From contig NZ_LASA01000130.1 of assembly GCF_001562015.1 (NCBI RefSeq), positions 1 to 36,309 of the forward strand: a DNA stretch of 36,309 nt. The letters run 5' to 3'. Positions 15,657 through 25,124 of this stretch are shown piece by piece. The notes under the pieces are model-generated. The model was not told the origin of the DNA, did no database searches, and was given only the letters and a program-made list of their open reading frames with translations. Made by a program: the position numbers and the translations under genes. Position 1 is the first letter of the stretch; every line of letters starts with the position of its first letter. The stretch is from Endozoicomonas arenosclerae. GTDB lineage: Bacteria > Pseudomonadota > Gammaproteobacteria > Pseudomonadales > Endozoicomonadaceae.

Positions 15657-17084
15657 ATGAAACTGAAACGTACACTTCTGGCAGCCAGCTGCGCGATCAT
15701 TACCTTAACCACTCAGGCCAGCACTATGCCTGAACCTCCCGCACCGGTTAGCGTGTTTGAGTCCCGAGTCTACCGGGATCTGTTCAGCACCGAAGACATG
15801 CGCTCCATCTTCAGCGATGAGACCCTGGTCAATCGATGGGTTGAGGTTGAAGTAGCCCTGGCCAAGTCTCAGGCAGACCTGGACATTATTCCAGAATCCG
15901 CTTACCACTCTATTAAAAAGACAGCGGACAACTTTGAGGTTGATTTCGATGCTCTTCGAGCTGGGACTAACAAAGTGGGCCGAGGCATCAAGCCTTTGCT
16001 GGATCAGTTGAAAGCCTCAGGCGATGAGCAGGTAAGCTCCTACCTGCATTTTGGCAGTACCACCCAGGACATCATGGACACGGCTACTGTCTTACAGGTG
16101 AAAGCGGCTAATGAAGTAATCAGGAAGCAACTGGTTGCAGTCGCTCTGCAACTGGCAGATCTGGCCGAAGAGCACAAGACAACGGTCATGATTGCCCGCT
16201 CAAATGGACAGGATGCCATTCCAACGACGCTGGGTTTACATCTGACCACTTACATGATGGAACTGAACCGCCATATTCAGAGACTGGATGAGGCTTCTGC
16301 ACGCCTGCAACCCCAGATTGGTGGCACAGTTGGCACCCTGTCTGCCTATGGTGATAAAGGTCTGGACCTACAGGAAGGTGTAGCCAAGGAATTGGGATTA
16401 ACACCTCAAACCGGCCCCTGGAATCCAAGCCGAGACAATTTTGCTGAAACGGTACAGATTCTCGGACTGGTCAATGCCACCCTGGGTCGTGTTGCCATCG
16501 ATATAAACAACTACAGCCGTACACAAATCAACGAGATTCAGGAAGGTGAAGGCGGTGCCAGCAGCACCATGCCACAAAAGCGTAATCCCCGTGCTTCTGA
16601 GTACATGGGGGCCTTTGCCCGCATGGGTAAAATGTACAACTCGGCCGCTCTGGATATCATGAGCCACAGTGATACCCGCCAGGGTGCCCCGTGGATTGTG
16701 GAATGGTCGATCCTGCCAGAGTCATTTATGGTGACGTCTGCAGCCCTTCAGCGTGCTTCCGGTTTGTTTGACAAGCTGATCGTTAACGAAGACAAAATGC
16801 TGGAAAACTTCAGCGACTCCAAAAACTATGTCATGTCTGAAGCCCTGATGAATAAGCTGGCCGCCAAAGTCGGACGTGGAAAAGCCTATTCACTGGTTAA
16901 ACATGCCATCAGATCCTCTTCTGACAGCCATGGCTTGAAAGACATTATTGAAAACACGCCAGAGATCAAACAGCTACTGACCGAACAGGAGATTCAGGCA
17001 GTACTGGATCCTGCTAACTATATTGGTTCCTCAGAGCAGCTGGTTGAAAATGCTGTCGCTGAAGTCCGGAAATCCCTCTTGTAA
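15657..17084 (+). CDS. exported lyase of the fumarase/aspartase (adenylosuccinate lyase/PcaB-like) superfamily
   Basis: 475 aa. The C-terminal catalytic signature is GEGGASSTMPQKRNP, with the loop serine. Also present are HFGSTTQDIMDTA (conserved region 1) and the PcaB-like TVGTLSAYG and WNPSRDNFAE. Family members eliminate fumarate or cycloisomerise carboxymuconate. What is odd is the N-terminus: MKLKRTLLAASCAIITLTTQAS looks like a Sec signal peptide, whereas known superfamily enzymes are cytoplasmic. A lipoprotein reading (Cys12) is less likely because hydrophobicity continues beyond the Cys. With a LysR gene upstream and a dicarboxylate carrier downstream, a periplasmic lyase feeding fumarate to the carrier is plausible. 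The substrate is unknown. Confidence 0.8.
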   Translation: MKLKRTLLAASCAIITLTTQASTMPEPPAPVSVFESRVYRDLFSTEDMRSIFSDETLVNRWVEVEVALAKSQADLDIIPESAYHSIKKTADNFEVDFDALRAGTNKVGRGIKPLLDQLKASGDEQVSSYLHFGSTTQDIMDTATVLQVKAANEVIRKQLVAVALQLADLAEEHKTTVMIARSNGQDAIPTTLGLHLTTYMMELNRHIQRLDEASARLQPQIGGTVGTLSAYGDKGLDLQEGVAKELGLTPQTGPWNPSRDNFAETVQILGLVNATLGRVAIDINNYSRTQINEIQEGEGGASSTMPQKRNPRASEYMGAFARMGKMYNSAALDIMSHSDTRQGAPWIVEWSILPESFMVTSAALQRASGLFDKLIVNEDKMLENFSDSKNYVMSEALMNKLAAKVGRGKAYSLVKHAIRSSSDSHGLKDIIENTPEIKQLLTEQEIQAVLDPANYIGSSEQLVENAVAEVRKSLL

Positions 17085-17108
17085 CAACAATCACAGGTTT
17101 CAACCCTA

Positions 17109-17133
17109 CACTGGAGCCGAGGTGGCTCCAGTG
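17109..17133 (+). other. stem-loop between lyase and symporter genes
   Basis: CACTGGAGCC (17109-17118) pairs perfectly with GGCTCCAGTG (17124-17133) around loop GAGGT. There is no T run after it, so it may be a 3' stabiliser or weak terminator that makes expression of the symporter differ from that of the lyase. Confidence 0.6.
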
Positions 17134-17271
17134 ATCGTTTGCCGGTAACCACTTCCTTATCCAACACTCGGCAATGGGCTGCAACCTGAAAAATTTAAAC
17201 ACTTTGACGCATAACTCTGCCGTGAGTGAAAGCAGACTTTATTCACGGTAATAAATCGGAACAGCATTGAA

Positions 17272-18744
17272 ATGACCGTACTCACTTCCAAACAGACTTT
17301 CCCCAGGGAGGCCCCCGGTCCGGGTTACTGGTTCTCGCTCTTTCTTGGGCCTCTTTTCCTGATTATCACACTGGTGACTTCTCCACCTGAGGGTATGAGT
17401 GTAGAAGCCTGGTATATGGTCGGCATCGCCCTGCTGATGGCTACCTGGTGGGTGTCAGAAGTAATCCCTATTCCTGTGACTTCACTGCTGCCCATTCTGC
17501 TGGTGCCTCTGCTGGGTATTGCCAAGATCAATCAGGTAACCGCCCCTTACGCACACCCTACGATTTATCTGTTCTTTGGCGGTTTCATGCTGGGTATGGC
17601 CATGGAACGGTGGAATCTGCATAAACGTATTGCCTTGCTGATTATGTTGAGAACCGGTGTTCGCGCTGACCGTCTGATTGCTGGTTTCATGATTGCCACC
17701 GGCTTTCTCAGCATGTGGGTTTCCAATACGGCAACCAGTGTCATGATGCTGCCTATTGGTATGTCGGTCGCCACCATGACAGCGGGTGATGACCCACAAG
17801 CCAACAAAAACTTTTCCAAAGCTCTGCTGCTTGCCATTGCTTACAGTGCCAGCATTGGTGGCCTGGCAACCCTGATCGGTACACCGCCCAATGCTTTGCT
17901 GGCTGCGTTTCTGTCTGAAACTTACGAAATCGAAATCGGCTTTGCCCAGTGGATGCTGGTTGGCCTGCCTGTAGCCATCGCCATGATGGCTGTGACCTGG
18001 TTGTGGTTGACCAAGCTGGGGTTCAAGCTGGATAACCGCGAGAATCCGGAAGCTCACAAACTCTTCATGGACCAGTTGCAAGAGTTGGGGCCAATGAGTC
18101 GTGGAGAGAAAACCGTCGCTGTTATTTTCACCCTGACAGCGGCTGCCTGGATTTTCCGCCCCATGATGTCCGGACTGATTCCGGGCTTAAACGACACCGT
18201 TATCGCTATTGCGGCCACCATCAGCCTGTTCATCATTCCGGTTAATCACCAGGAGAAAAAGTATGTGATGTCCTGGGAAAAGGCTCGCGAGATCCCATGG
18301 GGTGTACTGATTCTGTTTGGTGGCGGCCTGAGTCTGGCGGCACTGATTAAAAGTACCGGTCTGGCCAGCTGGGTGGCTGACGCCATGAGCATAGTGAACG
18401 GCATGCCTATTCTTCTGGTCGTAGCTTTTGTTGTGACGGTTATCATTTTTCTGACCGAGCTGACCAGTAACACAGCTACCGCTGCAGCCTTCCTGCCCTT
18501 GATGGGCGCACTGGGTGTCACATTGGGTATCGACCCTGTTATGTTGGCTGCCCCTGCGGCACTGGCGGCCAGCTGCGCATTTATGATGCCCGTTGCCACT
18601 CCGCCCAACGCTATAGTGTTTGGCTCTGGCAAGCTGCATATAAGAGATATGATCAAGGCAGGCTTTGTTCTGAACATTGTTGGAGTAGTTCTGGTGACAC
18701 TGGCTGGATATTTTCTGGTGGGTGCTGTTTTCGCTGGATCGTAA
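17272..18744 (+). CDS. DASS (SLC13) family Na+/dicarboxylate symporter
   Basis: 490 aa inner-membrane carrier with about eleven hydrophobic segments. Both Na+-binding signature pairs are present. The first half has SNTATSVMMLP and GTPPNALLAAF; the second has TSNTATAAAFLPL and VATPPNAIVF. This two-fold SNT...TPPN layout defines the VcINDY-like divalent anion:Na+ symporters that import succinate, fumarate or malate. It lies 187 bp after the exported lyase, in the same orientation, and is closed by a hairpin at 18754. It could import the dicarboxylate released by the lyase. Confidence 0.9.
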   Translation: MTVLTSKQTFPREAPGPGYWFSLFLGPLFLIITLVTSPPEGMSVEAWYMVGIALLMATWWVSEVIPIPVTSLLPILLVPLLGIAKINQVTAPYAHPTIYLFFGGFMLGMAMERWNLHKRIALLIMLRTGVRADRLIAGFMIATGFLSMWVSNTATSVMMLPIGMSVATMTAGDDPQANKNFSKALLLAIAYSASIGGLATLIGTPPNALLAAFLSETYEIEIGFAQWMLVGLPVAIAMMAVTWLWLTKLGFKLDNRENPEAHKLFMDQLQELGPMSRGEKTVAVIFTLTAAAWIFRPMMSGLIPGLNDTVIAIAATISLFIIPVNHQEKKYVMSWEKAREIPWGVLILFGGGLSLAALIKSTGLASWVADAMSIVNGMPILLVVAFVVTVIIFLTELTSNTATAAAFLPLMGALGVTLGIDPVMLAAPAALAASCAFMMPVATPPNAIVFGSGKLHIRDMIKAGFVLNIVGVVLVTLAGYFLVGAVFAGS

Positions 18745-18753
18745 ATGAATCTG

Positions 18754-18780
18754 GAGTGCTGGTACTGTCCAGCACTCTTG
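18754..18780 (+). terminator. terminator-like hairpin after the DASS gene
   Basis: GAGTGCTGG (18754-18762) pairs with CCAGCACTC (18769-18777) around a 6-nt loop, 9 bp past the DASS stop codon. The T tract is short. It separates convergent genes. Confidence 0.65.
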
Positions 18781-18811
18781 ATCCCATTACGGCTTTCTGA
18801 CGACTTCAGAG

Positions 18812-19528
18812 TCAGCCAATAAAAGAGTTCTGCTGCAGGTCTTTATCCAAAACTCGCAAGAGCCCGGTTAAAGAACGAATTTCATAATCAGGCCTGCGCT
18901 CGCCATCAAACGTCCTGTCTGCAGGATTAAACCAGACGGTTCCAATCCCAAGAGCTCCGGCACCGCCCACATCGGCTTTCAGACAATCTCCAACATGTAT
19001 CGTTTCTTCTGGTGTTACTCCCGCACGCTCCATTGCTTTGACGAAGAGCGTAGGTTCTGGCTTCAGGCTGTTGTAATCTTCGGCCTTGATGGAGAAATCA
19101 AAGAATTCACTGACCGTTAACTTTTCAACATCCACATTGCCGTTTGTGACCGCTGCCAGAGTGTAATCTGCCGATAGATGAGAAAGGACAGGTTGTACCT
19201 CTGGAAAACATTTCACATCGTGACGCCATTCCATAAACTCCCGCATCAGGTCACCTGCAATTTCCTCAGCCCGGGTGCCTGGACAATCGCAATTCTGCAA
19301 TATTTTCTGAAGTGAGAAACGACGTAACTCTGTAATCTGGTATTTCAGCTCAGGATGCTCTTGAAGGAGCTGAACCCGATACTCAAAGACTTCTTTAGGA
19401 TTCATTCGTTCGTGGGTTTGGGGCCAGTATTCACAGAGCCGTTTCCATGCCTTCTGCTCTGCCCGGATCAGCACCGGCATGTTATCCCAGAGAGTGTCAT
19501 CCAGATCGAAGGTGATCAGTTTTATCAT
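18812..19528 (-). CDS. yigB: HAD family phosphatase, YigB-like
   Basis: 238 aa haloacid dehalogenase-like phosphatase. Motif I is TFDLDDTLWDN (nucleophile and acid Asp), motif II AAVTNGN, motif III Lys in LKPEPTLF, motif IV HVGDCLKADVGGA. The position directly after xerC matches E. coli yigB, whose product dephosphorylates a riboflavin intermediate and other small phosphates. The start ATG shares its A with the xerC stop (19528), so translation is coupled. The substrate is assigned by synteny. Confidence 0.85.
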   Translation of the reverse strand: MIKLITFDLDDTLWDNMPVLIRAEQKAWKRLCEYWPQTHERMNPKEVFEYRVQLLQEHPELKYQITELRRFSLQKILQNCDCPGTRAEEIAGDLMREFMEWRHDVKCFPEVQPVLSHLSADYTLAAVTNGNVDVEKLTVSEFFDFSIKAEDYNSLKPEPTLFVKAMERAGVTPEETIHVGDCLKADVGGAGALGIGTVWFNPADRTFDGERRPDYEIRSLTGLLRVLDKDLQQNSFIG

Positions 19529-20526
19529 TATTTTTTCCTGTGGGATTCATTATTTTCTTCAGGCTCAGGCTCTTGCTCCCTGACAAGCCCTTCTTCCCTG
19601 GAGGGCTTTTTACCGGCTGAGGGCTCTTTACTGACTCTCTGCGCTCTTGGGTGAGCCTTATCATATACGTCGGCCAGATGCTGAAAATCAAGATGGGTAT
19701 AAATCTGGGTGGTTGAAATATCACTGTGACCCAGCAGTTCCTGAACCGCCCTGAGATCGCCACTGGACTCCAGCATATGACTGGCAAAAGAGTGCCTTAA
19801 CAAGTGCGGATGCATGCGCCCTGACAGTCCCGCTTCTTTAGCCTGTTGATTCACCCTGTTCTGAACCTGACGGGCACTGATTCGATTGCCCTGTTTGGAA
19901 AGAAACAAGGCATGAATATCTTTTTCCGGAAATAAAACCCTTGCTGACAGCCACTTCTGAACGGCTTCTCGAGCCTTTCTTCCCACTGGCAACAGCCGTT
20001 CTTTTCTTCCCTTGCCCAGCACTCTTACCTGCCTGAACTCATTCTCAAAACTATCCAGATTGAGCCCAACCAGTTCAGAGAGTCGTAATCCGGATGAATA
20101 GAACAGTTCAAGAATGGCCAGATCCCGGATAACTAAGGGATCATCATCATCCTGATCAAGAAGGGTAGAGAGTTGGTCTGCATCCATAGTAACGGGCAGC
20201 TTCCTGCCTGCTTTAGGAGCACTGACTCTTTGGGCGGGATTGTCGTCTACCCTGCCCTGCCGGTTCAGATATCGATAAAAACTGCGGATGGAGGACAACA
20301 ATCGATGCAAACTTTTTTGGCCAAGACCACCGCCATGCCAGCCTGCCAGCCAGGCTCTCAGCTGTTTTTCATCCAGCTTCTGCCACTGCTGGATTCCGTC
20401 TTCTTCCGCCTGCTTCAACAGTTTTTTTAAATCTCTCTGATAAGCCGAGCAGGTGTGAACCGAACTGTTTTTTTCGTATTTCAGGTAATCGAGAAAATCA
20501 TCAATATCCTGCTGCAGGGTTGGCAT
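19528..20526 (-). CDS. xerC: XerC tyrosine recombinase
   Basis: 332 aa if started at ATG 20526 (MPTLQQDIDDFLDYLKYEKN), the conserved N-terminal core-binding domain. An open frame continues upstream but runs through an inverted-repeat element. Catalytic residues of the tyrosine recombinase fold are visible: Arg in GLRLSELVGL, His and Arg in HPHLLRHSFASHML, His in LGHSDISTTQIY and the nucleophile Tyr in IYTHLDF. XerC with XerD resolves chromosome dimers at dif under FtsK control. The C-terminal tail after LADVYDKAHPRA is longer than usual, Glu/Lys-rich and probably disordered. Confidence 0.93.
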   Translation of the reverse strand: MPTLQQDIDDFLDYLKYEKNSSVHTCSAYQRDLKKLLKQAEEDGIQQWQKLDEKQLRAWLAGWHGGGLGQKSLHRLLSSIRSFYRYLNRQGRVDDNPAQRVSAPKAGRKLPVTMDADQLSTLLDQDDDDPLVIRDLAILELFYSSGLRLSELVGLNLDSFENEFRQVRVLGKGRKERLLPVGRKAREAVQKWLSARVLFPEKDIHALFLSKQGNRISARQVQNRVNQQAKEAGLSGRMHPHLLRHSFASHMLESSGDLRAVQELLGHSDISTTQIYTHLDFQHLADVYDKAHPRAQRVSKEPSAGKKPSREEGLVREQEPEPEENNESHRKK

Positions 20527-20540
20527 GGCAAAACCTTTAT

Positions 20541-20613
20541 TAGGGGCTGTTGACGTTTTGTTTTCGCGCTCAGCAGTTTCTGGAGCCGCAAAACAAAACG
20601 TCAACAGCCCCTA
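20541..20613. mobile_element. 73-bp perfect inverted-repeat element (MITE-like) in the xerC leader
   Basis: The arm at 20541-20564 (starting TAGGGGCTGTTGACG) and the arm at 20590-20613 are perfect 24-bp inverted copies around a 25-bp centre. The outermost TA on each side could be a target duplication around GGGGCTGT ends, as in some IS5-type elements; family assignment is inference. It lies 14 bp before the xerC ATG, so a strong hairpin would form at the xerC ribosome binding site. Confidence 0.7.
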
Positions 20614-20672
20614 CATCGCCTCTTCATGATTCATCAACTCCTGCATCCATGCAATGTTCAAAACCATTTTCA

Positions 20673-22130
20673 TCAAGTGTCAGATAACAGAGGTGGCCGA
20701 TCAGCAGGTCTGTGCCAGAGGTGCATGACGGCATAAGCTCGCCATGGACTCCACTTCTGGGAGAGTTCAAGAATCTCTTTGCGCTTCTTGCTGCCAACGG
20801 CTTTGATAATGCCAAGGTCAGAGTCGGGAAAAGCATCGGGCCAGCTTAATGCTCTCATGGCAATGTATTGAGCCGTCCAGGGACCGATTCCCGGCAAAGC
20901 TTGAAGCTTTTCCAGAGTATCAGGAATATCTGACAAGGCTGAAAGCTCTATCTCTTTTTGGCTGATTGCGTTTGCGATGGCAAAGATAGCCTTGCATCGT
21001 TGCCGAACAACCCCTAGTTCCCCTAATTGTTCTTGTCGAAGTGAAGCAACAGTCGCTGGTGAGGGAAAAGTCACTGAGAGTTCAGAAAATGGCGTTTCTA
21101 TTGCCTGACCAAAAGCAGTGGCCAGCCGGGTAGCCAATGTATGAGCCGCTTTTACTGTGATCTGTTGACCCAGCACTGCCCGGACACACATTTCAAAGCC
21201 ATCAAAAGCACCCGGCAGACGTAATCCCGGGTTCTCCACCAGACTCCCCAATTGGTCATTAATGGCTTCAGGATCACAATCGAGATCAAACAGTCTGCGA
21301 ACTCGGGCTAGAACATCACTCATCACTGAAGCCAGTGATCCACTCAACTGAATTTGTAATTGAAAACTATCTTCCAGATGACTCACCACAATCCAGCCAG
21401 TGATAGGCTCACCAGACGCGCTTTCCATCCGGGCTGTCCGCCGATACTCTCCATCCTCAATCTGCTCAACGCCGGGAATCATTCTATTGGATAAAAACCT
21501 CAGCATCGCCTGCCAGTCATAGGGTGGACGGTAACCCAGCTTGAAGCTGATCGTTTTCTGGTCTGAATTTTTGACAGACTTTCTCCATGAACCGGGTGAT
21601 TGCTGGTATTTTTGTTGGAAAAGATGATTAAAGCTGCGAAGGCTTTTAAAACCACTCTGCAAAGCAATTTCTGAAAGCGGCAGATGGGTATCCGTAATCA
21701 GTTGAACGGCCTGTAACAACCGGCGATTCAAAGCAAAGTCATTGGGTGAAATCCCCATACTGTCCTGAAATAGGCGACGTAAATGTCGGCTGCTGACACC
21801 CAGTCTTTCTGATAACTGCTCGACAGTGGAATGATCCAGAAAACCACAACTGATCAGGCGACAGGCTTCACTCAATAAAGAGCCCGGCATATCGACGCAT
21901 GAGAATCCGGGAGCTAACTCTGGTCTGCAACGCTTGCAGGGACGAAAGCCAGAATGTTCAGCAGCGGCTGCGTTGGAAAAAAACTGACAGTTTTCCTGTT
22001 TGGGTAATCGCGCCGGACAAACGGGCCGACAATAGATACCAGTGCTGCTGACACCCACAAACAACCGGCCATCAAAGCGACGATCATGGCTTTTCAGAGC
22101 CTGATAATTTCTTGAGAATTGCTTATCCAT
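20673..22130 (-). CDS. alkA: Ada-type regulator fused to AlkA DNA-3-methyladenine glycosylase
   Basis: 485 aa from ATG 22130 (MDKQFSRNYQALKSHDRRFDG); an upstream ATG at 22169 adds 13 unlikely residues. Domain 1 is the Ada zinc/methyl-acceptor domain: Cys34, Cys38, Cys65 and Cys68 keep Ada spacing, Cys34 being the phosphotriester acceptor (GIYCRPVCPAR, FRPCKRCRP). Domain 2 is an AraC-type helix-turn-helix pair (about 85-185). Domain 3 is AlkA with the HhH motif LPGIGPWTAQYIAMR and the catalytic Asp region FPDSDLG. The O6-methylguanine transferase domain of Ada is absent. The protein would sense methylated DNA, activate its own gene and excise 3-methyladenine. It interrupts the usual DUF484-xerC adjacency. 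Confidence 0.9.
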   Translation of the reverse strand: MDKQFSRNYQALKSHDRRFDGRLFVGVSSTGIYCRPVCPARLPKQENCQFFSNAAAAEHSGFRPCKRCRPELAPGFSCVDMPGSLLSEACRLISCGFLDHSTVEQLSERLGVSSRHLRRLFQDSMGISPNDFALNRRLLQAVQLITDTHLPLSEIALQSGFKSLRSFNHLFQQKYQQSPGSWRKSVKNSDQKTISFKLGYRPPYDWQAMLRFLSNRMIPGVEQIEDGEYRRTARMESASGEPITGWIVVSHLEDSFQLQIQLSGSLASVMSDVLARVRRLFDLDCDPEAINDQLGSLVENPGLRLPGAFDGFEMCVRAVLGQQITVKAAHTLATRLATAFGQAIETPFSELSVTFPSPATVASLRQEQLGELGVVRQRCKAIFAIANAISQKEIELSALSDIPDTLEKLQALPGIGPWTAQYIAMRALSWPDAFPDSDLGIIKAVGSKKRKEILELSQKWSPWRAYAVMHLWHRPADRPPLLSDT

Positions 22131-22257
22131 GAGCAGAATATACTGGAATTGGACGACCGAAACTGGCAAGAATCGGACCTGAAAGCCAGAAGGGAATATA
22201 ACGGTACATTTTCAGATAGAGGCGCAGGCGGTATAACCACCTGCTAATTCAGGAAAG

Positions 22258-22986
22258 TCAGATAAGGCGACTCATCACCCGGCTGGTCACATCGCTGAGA
22301 TAGCCAATAAACAGGCTGCCCATTGATGCCCGGAAGTGGTTTTCGTCCCGACTGCCCAAAGCAAGGACTCCAACGTTATTCGGGAAGTTCAACGGTGCCA
22401 AGGCTACTGAGCCTATTTCACCGTGATTATCAGGGAACAGAAACTCCAGCTCGCGGGATTTCATACGACCACAAATGACTTTCTGACCGGATGATTGTTT
22501 GTCTCGAAAACCGGACAGCAATTCACCCAGGATTTCATCAGCCGTATCAGGGTCTTCTTCACGAATGGTGAGGTTGGCAGGTTGACGGGTAAAGAGGATC
22601 AGGGAATGAAAATCGATTTCAAAATCCTGTTCCAAACCGTCTTTCAACGTTTCTGTTGCCTGCTCAAGATCCTGACTTTCGAGAAGACCCAGCACCAGCT
22701 TACGGGTCTGTTCAAACAAGCGATCATTATCCCGGGCAACATCCACCAGTTTTCCGAGTCTGCGTCGCAGCTCCAGATTATGCTCACGGAGCAACTGCAG
22801 TTGACGCTCCACCAGAGAAATCGCTACGCCTCGCTCATGAGGAATTTTGAGATCCAGCAGCAATTCATCCTGATTCATAAAAAAATCAGGGTGAGCTTTA
22901 AGATACTCGACAACCTGCTCTGCTGATAGAGAAGCAGGCTGCTCTTCAGTAGATGCTGGCTTTTCACTGGTGGCCGAATCGGTCAT
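22258..22986 (-). CDS. DUF484 family protein
   Basis: 242 aa from ATG 22986, which overlaps the dapF stop as ATGA. The N-terminus ([16 protein letters not shown]) is polar and disordered. DUF484 proper begins with [13 protein letters not shown] and continues with [20 protein letters not shown], a dimerising coiled coil, then a GAF-like fold. The gene sits between dapF and xerC in many gammaproteobacteria (yigA position). Its biochemical role is not known. An upstream in-frame extension to 23058 lies inside dapF and is rejected as the start. Confidence 0.87.
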   Translation of the reverse strand: MTDSATSEKPASTEEQPASLSAEQVVEYLKAHPDFFMNQDELLLDLKIPHERGVAISLVERQLQLLREHNLELRRRLGKLVDVARDNDRLFEQTRKLVLGLLESQDLEQATETLKDGLEQDFEIDFHSLILFTRQPANLTIREEDPDTADEILGELLSGFRDKQSSGQKVICGRMKSRELEFLFPDNHGEIGSVALAPLNFPNNVGVLALGSRDENHFRASMGSLFIGYLSDVTSRVMSRLI

Positions 22987-23813
22987 ATCCGTGTTTGTCC
23001 TTCGAATACTCGGGTGGCACTTCCTGACATCATAACTGAGTGGCCTTCTCCCGGCCAACGAATCATGAGGCTTCCACCGGGCAGGTTGACTCGAACCTCT
23101 TCATCTAACAAGCCCTGTAAACGCCCAGCTACCACAGCAGCGCAGGCACCGGAACCGCAGGCCAGTGTTTCACCAACACCCCGTTCATAAACCCGGAGAT
23201 TGATCTCTCCGGCATCCAGAACCTGCATAAAGCCTGCATTGCAACGTTTGGGAAAACGACTGTGCCCTTCCACTTTTGGCCCCAGAGATTCAACCGGTGC
23301 CCGGTTAATATCGTCTACCTGCCAGACAGCATGAGGATTACCCATGGAAACGGCGCCTATGGCCAGTTTCTCGCCCTCAACATCGAGATCATAAGTGGTC
23401 TGAGTGCCTTGAGCCTTGAATGGAATCTGCGCCGGCTCAAGCCTGGGCACCCCCATATCCACGGTGACATCACCGTTTTCTTCAATGTTCAGCTCAATAT
23501 TGCCACCGGCTGTCTGAACCCGGATATGGTCACACCCAATCAGCTTTTTATCACGGACAAAACGGGCAAAACAGCGGGCGCCATTGCCACATTGCTCAAC
23601 TTCACTGCCATCGGCATTAAAAATTCGATAGCGGAAATCCATGTCCGGGTCTGTAGGCGGTTCAACCACCAGCAGCTGATCAAACCCGATGCCAAAATTC
23701 CGGTCGGACAGACTGCGAATCTTTTCTGGGGTGATGCGTACTGACTGGGTCACCATATCAACAACCATAAAGTCGTTGCCCAGCCCATGCATTTTTGTAA
23801 AGTGCAACAACAT
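22983..23813 (-). CDS. dapF: diaminopimelate epimerase
   Basis: 276 aa, PLP-independent epimerase converting LL- to meso-diaminopimelate for lysine and peptidoglycan. The two catalytic cysteines are visible: Cys75 ([13 protein letters not shown]) and Cys219 ([13 protein letters not shown]). [15 protein letters not shown] is the family N-terminus. It lies 10 bp downstream of lysA and overlaps the DUF484 gene by 4 bp, so the three are one operon. Length is normal and nothing is missing. Confidence 0.96.
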   Translation of the reverse strand: MLLHFTKMHGLGNDFMVVDMVTQSVRITPEKIRSLSDRNFGIGFDQLLVVEPPTDPDMDFRYRIFNADGSEVEQCGNGARCFARFVRDKKLIGCDHIRVQTAGGNIELNIEENGDVTVDMGVPRLEPAQIPFKAQGTQTTYDLDVEGEKLAIGAVSMGNPHAVWQVDDINRAPVESLGPKVEGHSRFPKRCNAGFMQVLDAGEINLRVYERGVGETLACGSGACAAVVAGRLQGLLDEEVRVNLPGGSLMIRWPGEGHSVMMSGSATRVFEGQTRI

Positions 23814-23823
23814 AGCGCAGTTC

Positions 23824-25092
23824 TTATCCTTCTGGCAGCAGCATTTCGTCAGCCCATTGGTCAGTCAGCTTCTCCCTGCGTCGTACCAGGTGAACCTGAT
23901 CACCATCCACCATGATTTCAGCAGGACGACTCCGGGAGTTATAGTTGGAACTCATGCCAAAACCATAGGCTCCAGCAGAGCGCACTGCCAGCAAATCACC
24001 TTCCGCTATTTTAAGCTTTCTGTCTTTACCCAGAAAATCACCGGTCTCGCAGATGGGCCCAACCACATCACACAGTAGCTCTTCTTTTTGGCTATCGGCC
24101 ACTACCGGTTCAATACCATGCCAGGAACTGTAAATAGAAGGGCGCAGCAGATCGTTCATAGCAGCATCGACCACTGTGAAAGCTTTATGGTCAGACTGTT
24201 TGATCAGCTCAACCTGAGTCACCAGCATACCGGCTTGTGCAGCAATGGAACGCCCGGGCTCCACAACAATTTCCAGATGCTTATGGTGCTCATTGGCAGC
24301 CAGATGTTCTCTTACCTGCCCCAGATATTCGGTAGGTGTGGGTGGCTTTTCATGCTCTTCATAGGAAATGCCCAGCCCACCACCGATATCGATATGCTTC
24401 AGGATGATTCCCAGTTCACGGAGCTCATCCACCAATAGCAGCAGGCGATCCAGCGCATCTATAAAAGGTTCTTTGGTCGTCAGCTGGGAACCGATATGGC
24501 AGTCCACCCCAACGATTTCAATATTGGGTAGTTCAGCAGCTCTCTGGTAAACCGCTGGCGCCGCCTTGATATCGATACCAAACTTGTTGTCTTTCAGACC
24601 TGTGGAAATATAGGGATGAGTCTGGGCATCCACGTCTGGATTCACCCGAACAGAAACCGCAGCCACTTTCCCCATGGCCTGGGCTTCCTGCTGAATTCGC
24701 TCAAGCTCCACTTCCGATTCAATATTGAAGCAGTGGATATTCAGCTCCAGGGCTCTTCTGATTTCATGGCGCTGCTTGCCAACACCGGAGAAGACCACTT
24801 TTGAAGCATCTCCACCGGCAGCAATAACACGCTCCAGCTCACCAACTGACACAATGTCAAAGCCAGCTCCCAGTTTTGCCAGAACGTTCAGAACAGCCAG
24901 ATTACTGTTAGCCTTAACGGCATAACAAATCAGGTGCGGCCACCCCTCCAGTGCCTGTTTATAGGCTTTAAAGCCTTCTTCAAACCCTTTACGGGAATAG
25001 ATGTAGGCAGGGGTACCAAACTGTTCGGCAATACGAGTGACGGGAACCTGTTCAGCGTAAAGCTCACCATCACGACTGGGAAACCAATCCAT
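23824..25092 (-). CDS. lysA: diaminopimelate decarboxylase
   Basis: 422 aa PLP enzyme that decarboxylates meso-diaminopimelate to lysine. The PLP lysine is Lys60 (CYAVKANSN), with [13 protein letters not shown] and VEPGRSI of the alanine-racemase-fold barrel, and [11 protein letters not shown] plus [14 protein letters not shown] of the C-terminal domain with the active-site Cys. It lies between lptM and dapF, as in Pseudomonas. A hairpin at 25125-25189 precedes the start. Confidence 0.96.
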   Translation of the reverse strand: MDWFPSRDGELYAEQVPVTRIAEQFGTPAYIYSRKGFEEGFKAYKQALEGWPHLICYAVKANSNLAVLNVLAKLGAGFDIVSVGELERVIAAGGDASKVVFSGVGKQRHEIRRALELNIHCFNIESEVELERIQQEAQAMGKVAAVSVRVNPDVDAQTHPYISTGLKDNKFGIDIKAAPAVYQRAAELPNIEIVGVDCHIGSQLTTKEPFIDALDRLLLLVDELRELGIILKHIDIGGGLGISYEEHEKPPTPTEYLGQVREHLAANEHHKHLEIVVEPGRSIAAQAGMLVTQVELIKQSDHKAFTVVDAAMNDLLRPSIYSSWHGIEPVVADSQKEELLCDVVGPICETGDFLGKDRKLKIAEGDLLAVRSAGAYGFGMSSNYNSRSRPAEIMVDGDQVHLVRRREKLTDQWADEMLLPEG

Positions 25093-25124
25093 CAGACTGT
25101 CTTACTCTCTATCTTTAAATTTCT

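Noticed and set aside
17482-18081. 199-aa minus-strand open frame opposite the DASS gene
   Set aside because: His/Gln-rich antisense shadow of a hydrophobic protein, with no start signal or family.
20527-20604. 26-residue N-terminal extension of XerC
   Set aside because: It translates the inverted-repeat element; MPTLQQDIDDFL at 20526 matches the normal XerC start.
20624-20836. Possible frameshifted C-terminus of the Ada-AlkA gene
   Set aside because: The main frame already ends with the expected WSPWRAYAVMHLWH and a proper stop; the other frame is coincidental.
22987-23058. 24-residue N-terminal extension of the DUF484 gene
   Set aside because: It lies inside dapF; the ATG at 22986 overlaps the dapF stop as ATGA and gives the usual polar start of the family.
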